DNA of 64,000 nucleotides, from assembly GCA_036867785.1 (NCBI GenBank), contig CP145415.1, positions 434,001 to 498,000 of the forward strand, in the 5' to 3' direction. The notes under the pieces are model-generated. The model did no database searches. It was given only the letters and a program-made list of their open reading frames with translations, and was not told the DNA's origin. How positions within the stretch are numbered: position 1 is the first letter of the stretch; the number at the start of each line of letters is the position of its first letter. Below are positions 27,470 to 37,724 of the stretch, in pieces. This DNA comes from Plasmodiophora brassicae. Its lineage: Eukaryota; Endomyxa: Phytomyxea; Phytomyxea; Plasmodiophorida. Both the position numbers and the translations under genes were made by a program.

Positions 27470-27750
27470 CAACGCCCGTTTCTGGTGAGCGCCGCTGCCA
27501 ACAATGAACACGGGCAACGACAATGGCAAGCGGTGAAGTGTAGTACCTCGTAGCCGACGATCACCGCAGAAGGCGCCGGAGCGCAGCACCGCGAAGGTCG
27601 CCGCGTCACAACAGCAACCGGCACTCCTGCGGCGGCCTCGTCGCGCGCCAGGTCGGCCCCCGGCGGCGCTAGCAGGCTGTGCCGCCCGTGCCCAGGGCAG
27701 GTAGGTGGGTGCCGGCGCCAGTAACGCGGGACGTGTGCATCGGGCAGACG

Positions 27751-28983
27751 ATGGCGACGCGGACGCTGACGACCTGGCTGGGGACCTGGAACCTCAACGG
27801 CAAGCCGATCGTGGTGCCGGACGGCGCCGCCCGCCAATGGATCGTCGATGACGCTGACGCCGACCTGTACGTGTTCGGCCTGCAGGAGCTGCCGGCGCTG
27901 GCCGTCACGTCGTTGCTGGCCGAGTCGTGGCCGTCCGACCAGTATTCGTCGCTGATCGCCCCCGTCCTCCAGGTGGGAGACCGGGCGCCGCCGCCCCCCA
28001 GATGATCGCGCTGACGAACGCACGCACGCATCCAGGGGAACTTACCGGCCGGGTACTCGCGCCTGATCTGCAACGAGTTCGGCGCGATGGCCATCGACGT
28101 GTACGTTCGGGACAGCATCCGTGACGAGATCCGGGAATTGGCGACCAGAGTCTATGGCGTTGGCCCGCTGGCCGGCCTGGGGCAGAAGGGCGCCATCTCG
28201 GTCCGGTTTGCCTTCCGCGGTACGTCCTGTCGTTTGTCGTGTTGTCAGAGGTCCCTTTCCCCCGTGACGTTGTTCGTCCCAGGGCAAACGTTCTGCTTCG
28301 TGTCGTGCCACCTGGCAGCGAACGAAGGCGCGCGGGACATTCGCGACAAACAGTTCTCGGACGCGTTCGAGCAGACGTCGTTCGCGAGTCCGAACGGGTC
28401 GGCGGTCCCCATCAGTGCCCATGACCACTGCTTCGTTCTCGGCGACCTGAACTACCGGCTGCTGACGACCAGGGGCGCCGTTCTACGCGTCGCTAGCGGC
28501 GACTCTCCCGTGGCCAAGCTGCTCGAGGCCGACGAATTGCTGCTGACGACGCGTTCCGGCCCTCTGAGCAAGGGGTTCGTTGAACCCGAGGTCACGTTCC
28601 TGCCGACGTATAAGTTCGCGGATGGCCAGTTTGTTGTCGATCGAGTTCCCTCGTACTGTGATCGTGTCCTTTATCGTCCCAGGGCGGGGTCCCTGTCGAC
28701 CCCCGCCGAGTGTCGACGCTATTCGTCCGTTCCGTTGTTCAGCTGTAGCGATCACAAGCCGGTGTTCGCCGTGTACACGTGCACGGTCGAGGAGGGCACG
28801 GGGCAAGCGGATGGGCCGGCGGACTGGCCACCTGAACAACGCAACCGGGCTGTTCGAAGCGCGGTCCAGTACGCAGGGGCGGTATGGGGCAGGACTACGA
28901 GCACGTGGACATACCTGACCGGGCAGGGCGGGTCCTCGTCGTCGGCACCGCCGCCATCGTCTGGGTCCCTATATGAACTATAG
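27751..28983 (+). CDS. Inositol polyphosphate 5-phosphatase
   Basis: Three exons (27751-27972, 28036-28219, 28283-28983) with two 63-nt introns give 368 residues, almost only the catalytic domain. It removes the 5-phosphate from phosphoinositides or soluble inositol phosphates by a Mg-dependent DNase-I-like mechanism. All signature blocks are present: LGTWNLNGKP, YVFGLQEL, GQKGAISVRF, FVSCHLAANEG, FVLGDLNYRL, FLPTYKF, VPSYCDRVLYRP and CSDHKPVFAVY. A C-terminal Ser/Pro tail follows. No PH, SH2 or Sac domain is fused, unlike the larger paralogue at 60.5-63.1 kb. Confidence 0.9.
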
Positions 28984-29651
28984 GATTACTTTGATTGAAC
29001 CTGTACGAATGCGCGGGCGCGAAAGGTCGAGTCGACCAGCGTTCTTGGCACATGGCGGATCCCCCGACTTCACATCGGCCCTGCTGATGTCGCCTACGTT
29101 GAGAAACGGGTAGGCGTCCCATCCGAGGCACCGATCCGACGACAACCAGTCTGGCGCCGTCCGGTCACGCGCCGGCCCGCATGGCGGTCCCGTGGTCAAT
29201 TGTCGGCAGCAGACCCGATGCCAGAGGAGGTACTGCGATCGAATGCTTCCAGGCCGGGCCGGGCCGGCACTGCACGGATCGCTGCAGTGCCCAGATGGCC
29301 CAGGTGCGTCACTGTGACGACGCCTTCGCCACTCGAACGGGCCCCGACCGTACGGTCATCTGCCGAGACAGACGAAGCTGTCCCTTTCGTTCTGTCGCGT
29401 ACTGCTCAATTACGTTGTTCGCCAGGCACTTAATACACGGCCACAGAGTCACCCACTCGTTGCTGCTGCGCTGGCCACCGGCGACGAACGGTCGTTGTCG
29501 GTGTTGTAGGAACGTAACCGTCGGTTAAGCATCATTGCGGCAGTGTAATGGCCAATGTTTCAAATCGCTGTACAAGAGCGTGTATTATGCAGCGCTTGAC
29601 AGCTCGGGAAAATAGCTCTTTAAGAGCATGTGTCGAATACACAGGTGTCTC
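28984..29651. other. Intergenic, no gene seen
   Basis: Short frames occur on both strands, but none has homology, an intron-supported extension or repeat structure. Confidence 0.4.
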
Positions 29652-29723
29652 GGCCGCTTAGTTTAGTGGCATAATTCTCGGTTTGGGTCCGAGAGGTCCC
29701 GCGTTCGATTCGCGGAGCGGCCC
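29652..29723 (+). tRNA. tRNA-Pro (anticodon UGG)
   Basis: A 72-nt cloverleaf without an intron. The acceptor GGCCGCT pairs with AGCGGCC, the anticodon arm CTCGG-TTTGGGT-CCGAG gives UGG, and the T-arm is CCGCGTTCGATTCGCGG. A TTTT run follows directly and acts as the RNA polymerase III terminator. Confidence 0.95.
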
Positions 29724-30527
29724 TTTTGTACTTTTGCTGTACCTCACGAAGTGCAGACATCGCGTCAAAGGCGCCGTTCTTTCTCGATCGACTGGACCTT
29801 GTCGTCATTCCACACGCTATGCATGATCTCATGATCTGTGATGATGCGTGCGATCCGTGCTGATGAACGAGAAAAGCGCCCTTCTCGATTATACGGATTA
29901 TTCGTTAACAGCTGCAAGTAGCTGTGTACCGCCGAGCAGGTGCTGTGTACCGTCGAGTACTGACGCTCGACGGATTGAAGCCGTTCGCTTTCTACAAGTA
30001 CTTTCAGCTAGCGCCAGATCGTGAAACCAGCGAACACCTGGCGGAAGCGAATTTTTGGTGTCGGAGGAACGTTCTTTATGATCGCTCCCCTTTCAAATCG
30101 ATCGTACCAGGACGAGCAAGCTGAAGTGAAAGGAAGAGCGAGGATGCGCTACGTCCGCCGCGAGCGTCCGGTGACGCGATGGCTTCAGGCAGCAACGAGT
30201 GCACAAAGGAGGGGGCGTCAGCAGGACGATAGCATATCTACTAGAAGAAATGCGAACCGCAACTTTAGCGTGGCGTAGCTCGATCTCGATTGGTTGAGGT
30301 ACTGGGGTCGTACGATACATGGGCGATAATGCACGCATTGACGACCACCAGATAGCTCCACATCTACCGGCCGTTACCATCAAGGTGATAACCCGCTCGA
30401 CTCTCGCCTCCAACTACAATACCTACCTAACACCGTAGAAGAGCTGGCCGCTTGCAGCACACGGCTGCGGTTTATTTAGTCAGACCCAATGGGCTGTACC
30501 TTGGCACGGGTCCAGTGCGAACCGCGA
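29724..30527. other. Intergenic, no gene seen
   Basis: No supported gene in about 800 bp. GCTGTGTACCG is repeated 23 bp apart near 29919 and 29942. The part next to the aconitase stop is probably its 3' untranslated region. Confidence 0.4.
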
Positions 30528-33449
30528 TTATTTGGACTTGCCCATCAAATTTAAAGCCGATCCTGCTTTGAACCATTCAATCTGGCCTTCGTTGAACGTA
30601 TGGTTGACCTTGAACTTAAACTCCTTTCCGTCAGCCTTCTTCACGGCGACATCGAGGGGGACTCCCGGCTTGAAGTTTGCCAGACCAAGGATAGAGATCT
30701 TGTCGGTGCCAGAAATTCGATCATAATCAGCGGGATCCGCAAACGTTAATGGAAGCATGCCCTAGTAGTTGACGAAAGGTTAGAAATGCAGTGCATATAG
30801 GACCATTAATATATCCCCGGACCTGCTTCTTCAAGTTGGTTTCATGAATACGGGCGAACGACTTAACGATAACGGCGCGGCCGCCGAGGAATCGCGGCTC
30901 CAACGCAGCATGCTCACGGGAGCTGCCCTCACCTGCAAGAACAGTCCCATCAGCGGTATAGTTAGCCAAACAACAGAGTAGGCAGGTACCGTAGTTCTCG
31001 TCTCCAATTACAACCCAGTCGATGCCTTTCGCCTTCATCGCCCGGGCAACAGTTGGGACACTGTCGTACACTTCCTTGCCTTCAACAGCATGGTTGCGAA
31101 CTTTGTTGATTTCGCCGTTGTCGTCGTTGACGGCACCAATCAGGCAGTTGTTGCTGATGTTGTCCAAATGACCGCGGTATTTCAACCAAGGGCCCGCCAT
31201 CGAAATGTGGTCGGTCGTGCATTTACCGCGAGCCTTGATGAGCACTCGGGCGTCTGTACACAGGTCGCATTAGACGCCGATTCACAATCGCACGATGAAA
31301 TTGACCTTTGATGTCCTTGCCGTTCCAGGGCGCGAACGGCTTGAGCAGTTGCAATCGATCCGATTTGGGATCAACAACAACTTGGACTTTCGAGCCATCC
31401 GCAGGCGGCTTCTGGAACGTTTCCTCACCGGCGTCAAACCCGCTTTGTGGCAAATCGGAGCCCGTCGGCGGAGAGAATTTGAATGCATTGCCGGAAGCAT
31501 CCTTGAGCGTGTCCGTGATCGGATTGAACGACAGACTTCCAGCGATTGCCATTGCCGTCACAATGTCAGGTGAAGCGACGAAGGCATGCGTGGCGGGGTT
31601 CCCGTCGTTACGCGAGGTGAAGTTCCGGTTGAAAGAAGTAACGATGGAGTTCTTTTCGCCCTTCTTGACATCCTTCCGGTCCCATTGCCCAATGCACGGT
31701 CCGCATGCGTTTGCTAACACAGTGCCTCCGACTTCCTGCAATTCGTACAGCACACGTGTTACACTCGGCTTACGATTACGGGCACCAGGTCTGAACCTAC
31801 CTGAAGAACGGACATCTGACCATCGCGGGCGATCGTAGCACGGACCATCTCGGAACCAGGCGTAATGTTGAAGGGAACGGCCACCTGAAACGGATCTATG
31901 AGCAGACGTTGCTGCGGGCAACACTCCGAATATAAAACCTTGAGGCCATGATCTAGCGCTTGCTGCGCGATAGACGCAGCGCGCGACATGTCTTCGTACG
32001 ACGAGTTCGTGCACGAGCCGATCAGTGCAACACTAAGCTTCTCTGGCCACCCGTTCTTCTTTACCGACGACTTGAATTCATCGATAGGATGCGCCAAGTC
32101 AGGGGTAAACGGACCTGCCATCTTGACGTCAGACAACACGTCCACACGAATAGACGACGTACCAACCGTTGAGGTGCGGCTGCAGAGTGCTCAAATCGAT
32201 CTCAATAACCTGGTCGTACTTGGCACCCTCGTCAGGGACCAGAATGGACGAGTACTTTTCTGCCAGGGATGCCATCTCCTCCCGGCCCGTGCTCTGAAGA
32301 TACGCCAGGTGGCGCTCGTTAAACGGGAACACGGACGTAGTGGCACCGATTTCCGCGCCCATGTTGCAGATGGTCCCCTGGCCGGTACACGAGATGGACT
32401 GCACGCCCTCGCCGAAGTACTCAACGATCGCGCCTGTGCCGCCCTTGACAGTCAGGATACCGGCGACTTTCAGGATAACGTCCTTCGGCGCCGTCCACCC
32501 ATTCAACTTCCCCGTCAGGTGGACACCGATCACCTTGGGAGCCTTCAGCTCCCATGGCAATCCGGCCATGACATCAACGGCATCTGCTCCACCGACGCCA
32601 ATGGCACAAGCGCCCAGACCACCAGCATTAGGAGTATGCGAATCCGTCCCGATCATCAGAAGGCCTAGAGAGAGGGAGTGCGCGTGAATGTTAGCGTCGG
32701 AGATCCTGCAACCATCGGGGATGCCAACCAGGGAATGCATAGTTCTCCAGCAGAATCTGGTGAATGATACCGGAACCAGGACGCCAGAATCCGATGCCGA
32801 ACTTCGCCGATGCCGTACCCAGGAAGTCGTACACTTCCTTGTTCTGCGACTTTGCTCGAGCCAGATCGGCCTTTCCTTCAATCTATGGTGGCATTTGCCC
32901 ATGAGTTAATTGACGGGACGCTGACGCAGGGAGTTCCGAAGGCGGAACGAACCTGCGCCTCAATCAAGTGGTCACAGTGGATCGTCGACGGCACGCGGGT
33001 CTTCGGCAAGCCACTTGACATGAACTGAAGGACGGCCATTTGCGCCGTTGCATCCTGCATGGCCACTCGGTCTGCAATATATCGCATTACACACGAGAAA
33101 TCCCTCTGAACGATCGGAAACGGCACCCACCTGGTCGCAAGCGCAAGTACGATTTGCCGCGTACGATCTCGCCGGCCGTCTCAGGTTCATCCAGGTGCCC
33201 GTACACGATCTTCTCTGCCAGCGTCAGCGGCTGCTTCAGATGCTGCTGGACGACCTCAAGACGATCCGCCATCTTCTGGTACGTGTCTTCCAGCGACGTG
33301 TGCGGCTCGAACTGGCTCAGCGCCACCGACAGCGCCCGGCGCGACAGGCCCTACCCATGCATACGTCAGCAACGATCCCCCGGCCGGGGCGGCTCGTCCT
33401 CGATCTGTACCGCATGCCCGGACAGGAGCCGCAGGCGACGAACTAACAT
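30528..33449 (-). CDS. ACO2: Aconitate hydratase, mitochondrial
   Basis: TCA-cycle enzyme converting citrate to isocitrate with a [4Fe-4S] cluster. Multiple exons with short introns run from an ATG at 33449 to a stop at 30528. Joining exon 1 across a short intron gives an N terminus [20 protein letters not shown], rich in Arg, Leu and Ser with no acidic residue: a convincing mitochondrial presequence. Cluster-binding and active-site blocks are visible: [30 protein letters not shown] and [11 protein letters not shown] supply the three cysteines, and [16 protein letters not shown] and [10 protein letters not shown] lie in the swivelling domain. The C terminus is NLMGKSK. Not every intron boundary was resolved. 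Confidence 0.93.
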
Positions 33450-33866
33450 CCTCTCCCCCCAAAGGTCGCCAACAAGACGCCCAACCCCGAACGTTGAATG
33501 ATACAAAAACCACCGCCCCGCCCCCCGAAGGATCCAAAAACTCGCCGGCGCCGTCACTGCCTCGCACTGCGCCCACAAGTCACCGGGCGGTCGGCGCCCA
33601 AACTGGGAACCCGTCGCTTGTCACGTAGGCCAAGACGTGCACCGGGCGCCACGTGACTCGCCTGCTGCGCAGCGCCCGGACGCGAGACGACGCAGTTTGC
33701 CCGGGCGGGACCGACGCGGATCTGTGAACGGTACACCATCCGCAAGCGAGGGAGACCATGCCCAGCAGACAAGGCTTGGGTGCCATCTGTATATTCTACA
33801 CGTCATCACCGACGCCCATGCCGTCGCCAGGCTGCCGCCCGGAGCCAGAACTTAGTCGTCCCCGTC
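33450..33866. promoter_or_regulatory. Divergent intergenic region, aconitase / Ulp1-like
   Basis: About 417 bp of GC-rich sequence between divergent start codons, with a run of cytosines near 33450. An upstream exon of the Ulp1-like gene could lie here; I could not identify one. Confidence 0.35.
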
Positions 33867-34787
33867 ATGGATGTCCGCCACGGAGTGCGACACGAGTCGA
33901 TTACCGCTCGGGAATTCCTCGGCCTGACTGGCTGCTGCGTTCGCTGCCCAATGGTCAAGCATGGTATTCCGAAGGTGGGCCTTGCTGTCAGAGCGTTGAG
34001 AAAGGTGTGCCCCCGGAAATTCCGACAGGCTCGGGATAGGCAACCGGATCGCAATCGACCACTGCCGGACGTCGCCATTCGCGTCAAAACGAAGGATCGT
34101 CAACAACTTCGCCGTCCGCATCCGACTGCCGACGTTCCCGGCAAGGGTAACGATGGGCACCAACTTCGTCGTCTAAAATCCATCGCCGTCGTTCGTGTCA
34201 ACAACGATGACATTCCGGTGAAGGTGATTGGTCGCGTCCTGTCGCCCGGGCAATGGATCCCCGACGAGATCGTCAACGCTTATCTGTACCTATGCGCGAA
34301 GAGGTCCTCCCGTCGCATCGTCGCCATCTCCAGTTTCCTGCTGGCGTCTATCACGGAACGTTGGCGCGCACCGAACCGACATCGCTGGACAAGACGCGTT
34401 GACTGGAACGCCGTCGACATTGCACTCGTCCCAATTCACGTCCCGTCTCGCATGCATTGGGTACTTGCCGTCGTGGATATATCCGAACATGCTATATCGG
34501 CGCTGGATTCGTTACCGGGTCAGGCATTGCCCAAGGAGGTCTTTGTCCTGGCGAGGTACATGCGAAGTGAGATGGCGGCGCGAATGGGCGACAAACGCCC
34601 ATGGTCGACCCGGCCGTGGCACTGCGCCGTACCGACCCAGATGAACGGCGATGACTGTGGTGTGTTCGTCTGTGAATTTGCTAGGCGGGTTGCCCTTCGC
34701 CGTCGTATCGATCGTATCAGACCTGACCGAATGGACCGGGTCCGATCCAAGATAAAAGAGGAGCTGCTCGTGCAGCCTGTAATGTAG
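33867..34787 (+). CDS. Ulp1/C48-type cysteine protease, very basic N terminus
   Basis: 306 residues from the first ATG. The C-terminal half is a C48 fold: IPDEIVNAYLYL at the start of the domain, the catalytic histidine in RMHWVLAVVD, aspartate in ISALDSLPG, and glutamine and cysteine in PTQMNGDDCGVFVCEFARR. Such enzymes remove SUMO or similar ubiquitin-like modifiers. The N-terminal half is unusually rich in arginine. C48 proteases are also carried by some transposons, so a mobile origin cannot be excluded, although no element ends are visible here. The frame stays open upstream to 33780 without an ATG, so an upstream exon is possible. Confidence 0.7.
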   Translation: MDVRHGVRHESITAREFLGLTGCCVRCPMVKHGIPKVGLAVRALRKVCPRKFRQARDRQPDRNRPLPDVAIRVKTKDRQQLRRPHPTADVPGKGNDGHQLRRLKSIAVVRVNNDDIPVKVIGRVLSPGQWIPDEIVNAYLYLCAKRSSRRIVAISSFLLASITERWRAPNRHRWTRRVDWNAVDIALVPIHVPSRMHWVLAVVDISEHAISALDSLPGQALPKEVFVLARYMRSEMAARMGDKRPWSTRPWHCAVPTQMNGDDCGVFVCEFARRVALRRRIDRIRPDRMDRVRSKIKEELLVQPVM

Positions 34788-35153
34788 AATAATGGGAATA
34801 TGCACGTTATGCGAACACGTATAGGCACGGTTAACCGGTACCATACAGCAATTTTCTCGCACATCATTGAGGAATCGGCCATCAGCCTGGACGAATCGGA
34901 ATAGAGATGTTGCCTGCGTGAGGGCATTCCCACGTTCAGCCCAGGCCGTGCCAAGACCAAGTGTGTTCTTGTCGAATCCATGTTGGCAATTGGAGTTCAG
35001 GTTGCTGTCGGCGCCACCCGCACAGTACCTGACGCGTCAGATCCACGCGGTGTGGGCTTGGGAATGAAGGAACATTCCGTCTCGAACCTGACGAAGACTT
35101 TCGTCGCGTTGACTGCCTGTGCCGCCCGCTGGCGAAGTCAGTCCCAGCGTTCA
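34788..35153. other. Intergenic, no gene seen
   Basis: Short overlapping frames only; none with recognisable similarity. Confidence 0.35.
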
Positions 35154-35295
35154 TTTCAGGCACTGGCCACATGGGTTTGCAGAGTATTATGCGGTAGGAC
35201 AACATATACTCACGTCCGATTCATTTTCAGGCACTGGCCACATGGGTTTGCAGAGTATTATGCGGTAGGACAACATATACTCACGTCCGATTCAT
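35154..35295. repeat. 71-bp perfect tandem duplication
   Basis: Bases 35154-35224 and 35225-35295 are identical, starting TTTCAGGCACTGG. A perfect two-copy repeat suggests a recent replication slip. Confidence 0.9.
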
Positions 35296-35650
35296 TGCCT
35301 CATGCCTGTCTGACTAAACTCTTCACATAGACGAAAGGCTGTACCAGAGACATGGTAGACTGCGGCCCGCGGGAGGAACGTCCGCCTGTCGGAACGGGTT
35401 CACACCGCGTCGGTCAGCTGCGTAACGCACGTTGGGTCAGCTCCGGCCGGAGTTCGGGGTACCGTTTGCACCACTGTTCGGCACACTATTTTCGTTCGCA
35501 CCACTGTTCGGCAAACTATTTTAGGTTCGTGATCCAGTGCCCAGTGCCCAGTGGTCCCTGCCCTCCTCACCCGTCGGGCGGCTGCATTCCCAAACGCCGT
35601 CTGTTGCATCCGTTGTGCCAACGCTGTCTGGAGTTTTACCATCAGCGCCG

Positions 35651-37207
35651 ATGCGCCCCGCTACGAGGATGCAGCTGCTGCTTCTGCTTGCCCTGGTCGT
35701 CGTCGACGACGTCGTCCTCGCCATGCCTGGCTTAAGGCACCCGGCTTTCGTGCCGAACGCGATCATGCCCGAAGAGAACGTGTATCGTTCGCAAGGCAGC
35801 GCTGCAAAGTTCCCATCGACGGGCGCCAGCTCGCGACCCCAGTTCACGATGCGTAAAGCCGTCGACGACACCCCTGGCCGGTTGCACCCGGCTTTCATCC
35901 CAGACGCGATCATGCCGAGTGAGGAGAAGACGGTGCGCCGACGTTCGTCGAACAACAACCTCAAGTCTCTCATGCGGGACGGGACCCGTCAGGTCATCAG
36001 CTCGCGATCCCAATTCGCGACACGTATTCCCGCCTCCCGGCCTGGTCTAACGCATCCCGCTTTCGTTCCGGACGCGATCATGTCAAGTGAAGAAGGCGAA
36101 ATGGATCCTCGTCAGTCGGACATCCCAACACTACCCTCAGTGGATGTGGTATTGCCCGAGGACGAGGCCACCGGCTCACAACTCCAGCCCGCCATACGCA
36201 AATCCGGTCAATCTCTCGGATTCGCATCCACGCCATCAATCTTGCCCAACAAGCCTAATGAGCTACACATGGACGTCTCTTCGCGTTGGTTCGCGTTAAA
36301 GGCAACGGTGGTGCTGATGCCGTCGACAATGGGCGTGTATCGTCTGACTTTAGAGAACGTTCAACGGCGTAAACTTCGTCAAGAAACCCCATTCTACCTT
36401 ATGGACAAGCGAATTCGTACGATCCTGGATAGACTTGTCGCTGTCAAAGACGTTGCATTGATCGATGTGCCCGGTGTCGACGTTGTCGCGATCGTTATCA
36501 GGCACCCCAATATCCAGAGGCTGATATATCGTTTAATGGCACCAGTTGGCCTCAAGGACGCGTTAAGGATCCCAGTGGGGCACATTGTCGGCGACGTTTG
36601 GGGCAATGATGTTATCCGCCTCACACAAGCGTCGTCAGTCGACGTCAAATACCAGATATCGCTCTGCTACCCAGTCTCACGCGTTCTGCTGACCTACTCC
36701 TGCCTGTCAAGGCGGTTGTTCATATCGTACTGCCATGTCACCTTCGGCGGACAACCTACCACCCATCATTGGGAGCTGAACGCCACTGAAATCGAATTTG
36801 GCGATCCGGGAGAATTTCTGAAAACGTACCCGAACCGGCACGACATTGAGATTCACCTGTCGTACTGCCCTCTGTCCGAGTCGGGTGTGCACGTGACCAA
36901 GCACTTCGCCATAAACAGGGTATACCAAAAGAACCCGACTAATGCTATGGGGTCGGATGTCATCGGCCAACTGAGGGCCGTCAAGACCGAGATCGATCCT
37001 CAACTTGCCAGGATCGACTATGTCATCCAGGCATTTTCCAGAGCCGGTTTGTCAATGGAGATGCAGGTCAGCGTCGCCGCCAGTGCCAATGGTCCCGAGA
37101 AAACCTTCCGTTCGAGGTGGACCTGGGCCGTTGGGAAGTCCTGGCCCATGGGGAGGTTCTGGCTGGACTTCGCTAATGAAGTATTTCCCGACAGCCCCAC
37201 TGCCTGA
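35651..37207 (+). CDS. Secreted protein A of a tandem paralogue pair, unknown family
   Basis: 518 residues in one exon. A signal peptide is obvious (MQLLLLLALVVVDDVVLA if the second ATG at 35669 is used). The N-terminal third carries three spaced copies of a short motif: HPAFVPNAIMPEE, HPAFIPDAIMPSEE and HPAFVPDAIMSSEE, each preceded by GL or GRL and followed by a basic, Ser-rich spacer. The C-terminal ~300 residues form a domain shared with the next gene: LHMDVSSRWFAL, RIRTILDRL, IDVPGVDVVAIV, GDVWGNDVIRLT, RLFISYCHV, KHFAINRVYQKNP and RSRWTWAVGK. No known domain is recognised. Two cysteines in the YSC and SYC positions are conserved in the paralogue. Confidence 0.75.
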   Translation: MRPATRMQLLLLLALVVVDDVVLAMPGLRHPAFVPNAIMPEENVYRSQGSAAKFPSTGASSRPQFTMRKAVDDTPGRLHPAFIPDAIMPSEEKTVRRRSSNNNLKSLMRDGTRQVISSRSQFATRIPASRPGLTHPAFVPDAIMSSEEGEMDPRQSDIPTLPSVDVVLPEDEATGSQLQPAIRKSGQSLGFASTPSILPNKPNELHMDVSSRWFALKATVVLMPSTMGVYRLTLENVQRRKLRQETPFYLMDKRIRTILDRLVAVKDVALIDVPGVDVVAIVIRHPNIQRLIYRLMAPVGLKDALRIPVGHIVGDVWGNDVIRLTQASSVDVKYQISLCYPVSRVLLTYSCLSRRLFISYCHVTFGGQPTTHHWELNATEIEFGDPGEFLKTYPNRHDIEIHLSYCPLSESGVHVTKHFAINRVYQKNPTNAMGSDVIGQLRAVKTEIDPQLARIDYVIQAFSRAGLSMEMQVSVAASANGPEKTFRSRWTWAVGKSWPMGRFWLDFANEVFPDSPTA

Positions 37208-37724
37208 AGCGCCCGCGCAGCACAAATCCTAACATTAGGAGGTTTTCAGTGACCATTGACCCAGACGGTTTGTATACAATACACGCTACTCCTCAAAGGG
37301 TGCCATCATTAGGAACCGCGTCGTTCGCCCGGGTATGTGCTGAGTGGGTGCCCTGACAGCCCAGTGGGGATTAATGACGTCATGGAGTCCATTGCTAAAC
37401 AAAATCGCCGTTCGTACCGAGCGCATGTATCACAGGAGCAATAAACGGCCAAAGCGTTCCGGGGGGACGCCGTTTGTTGCTGGGTCCGGAACGTGGCCCG
37501 TAAGGAACATCTGTTTGGCGCTAGTGGCGCTGCAGAGCAACGTGCCAGACGCGCTGGTCAAACAATGCGTCTGTCGCAAAACACAATGTTGCGACAGTCA
37601 TTCGAGCAGCAACTGCGCCACTGTCGCAACTAGCAGACTGCGAACTTGTGGACGCGTTCGCCGCGTCAATCACTGCGCAGTTTTGATCGCAGCACCGTCG
37701 GAACCGCCATCACGCGTCTGCACC
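37208..37724. other. Spacer between the secreted paralogues
   Basis: About 517 bp. The downstream frame stays open through part of it but is cysteine-rich and unlike the paralogue, so I treat it as promoter and 5' untranslated region. Confidence 0.4.

Noticed and set aside
29836-29866. Possible C/D-box snoRNA (GTGATGATG followed by CTGA)
   Set aside because: The boxes are too close together, and there is no terminal stem or guide region.
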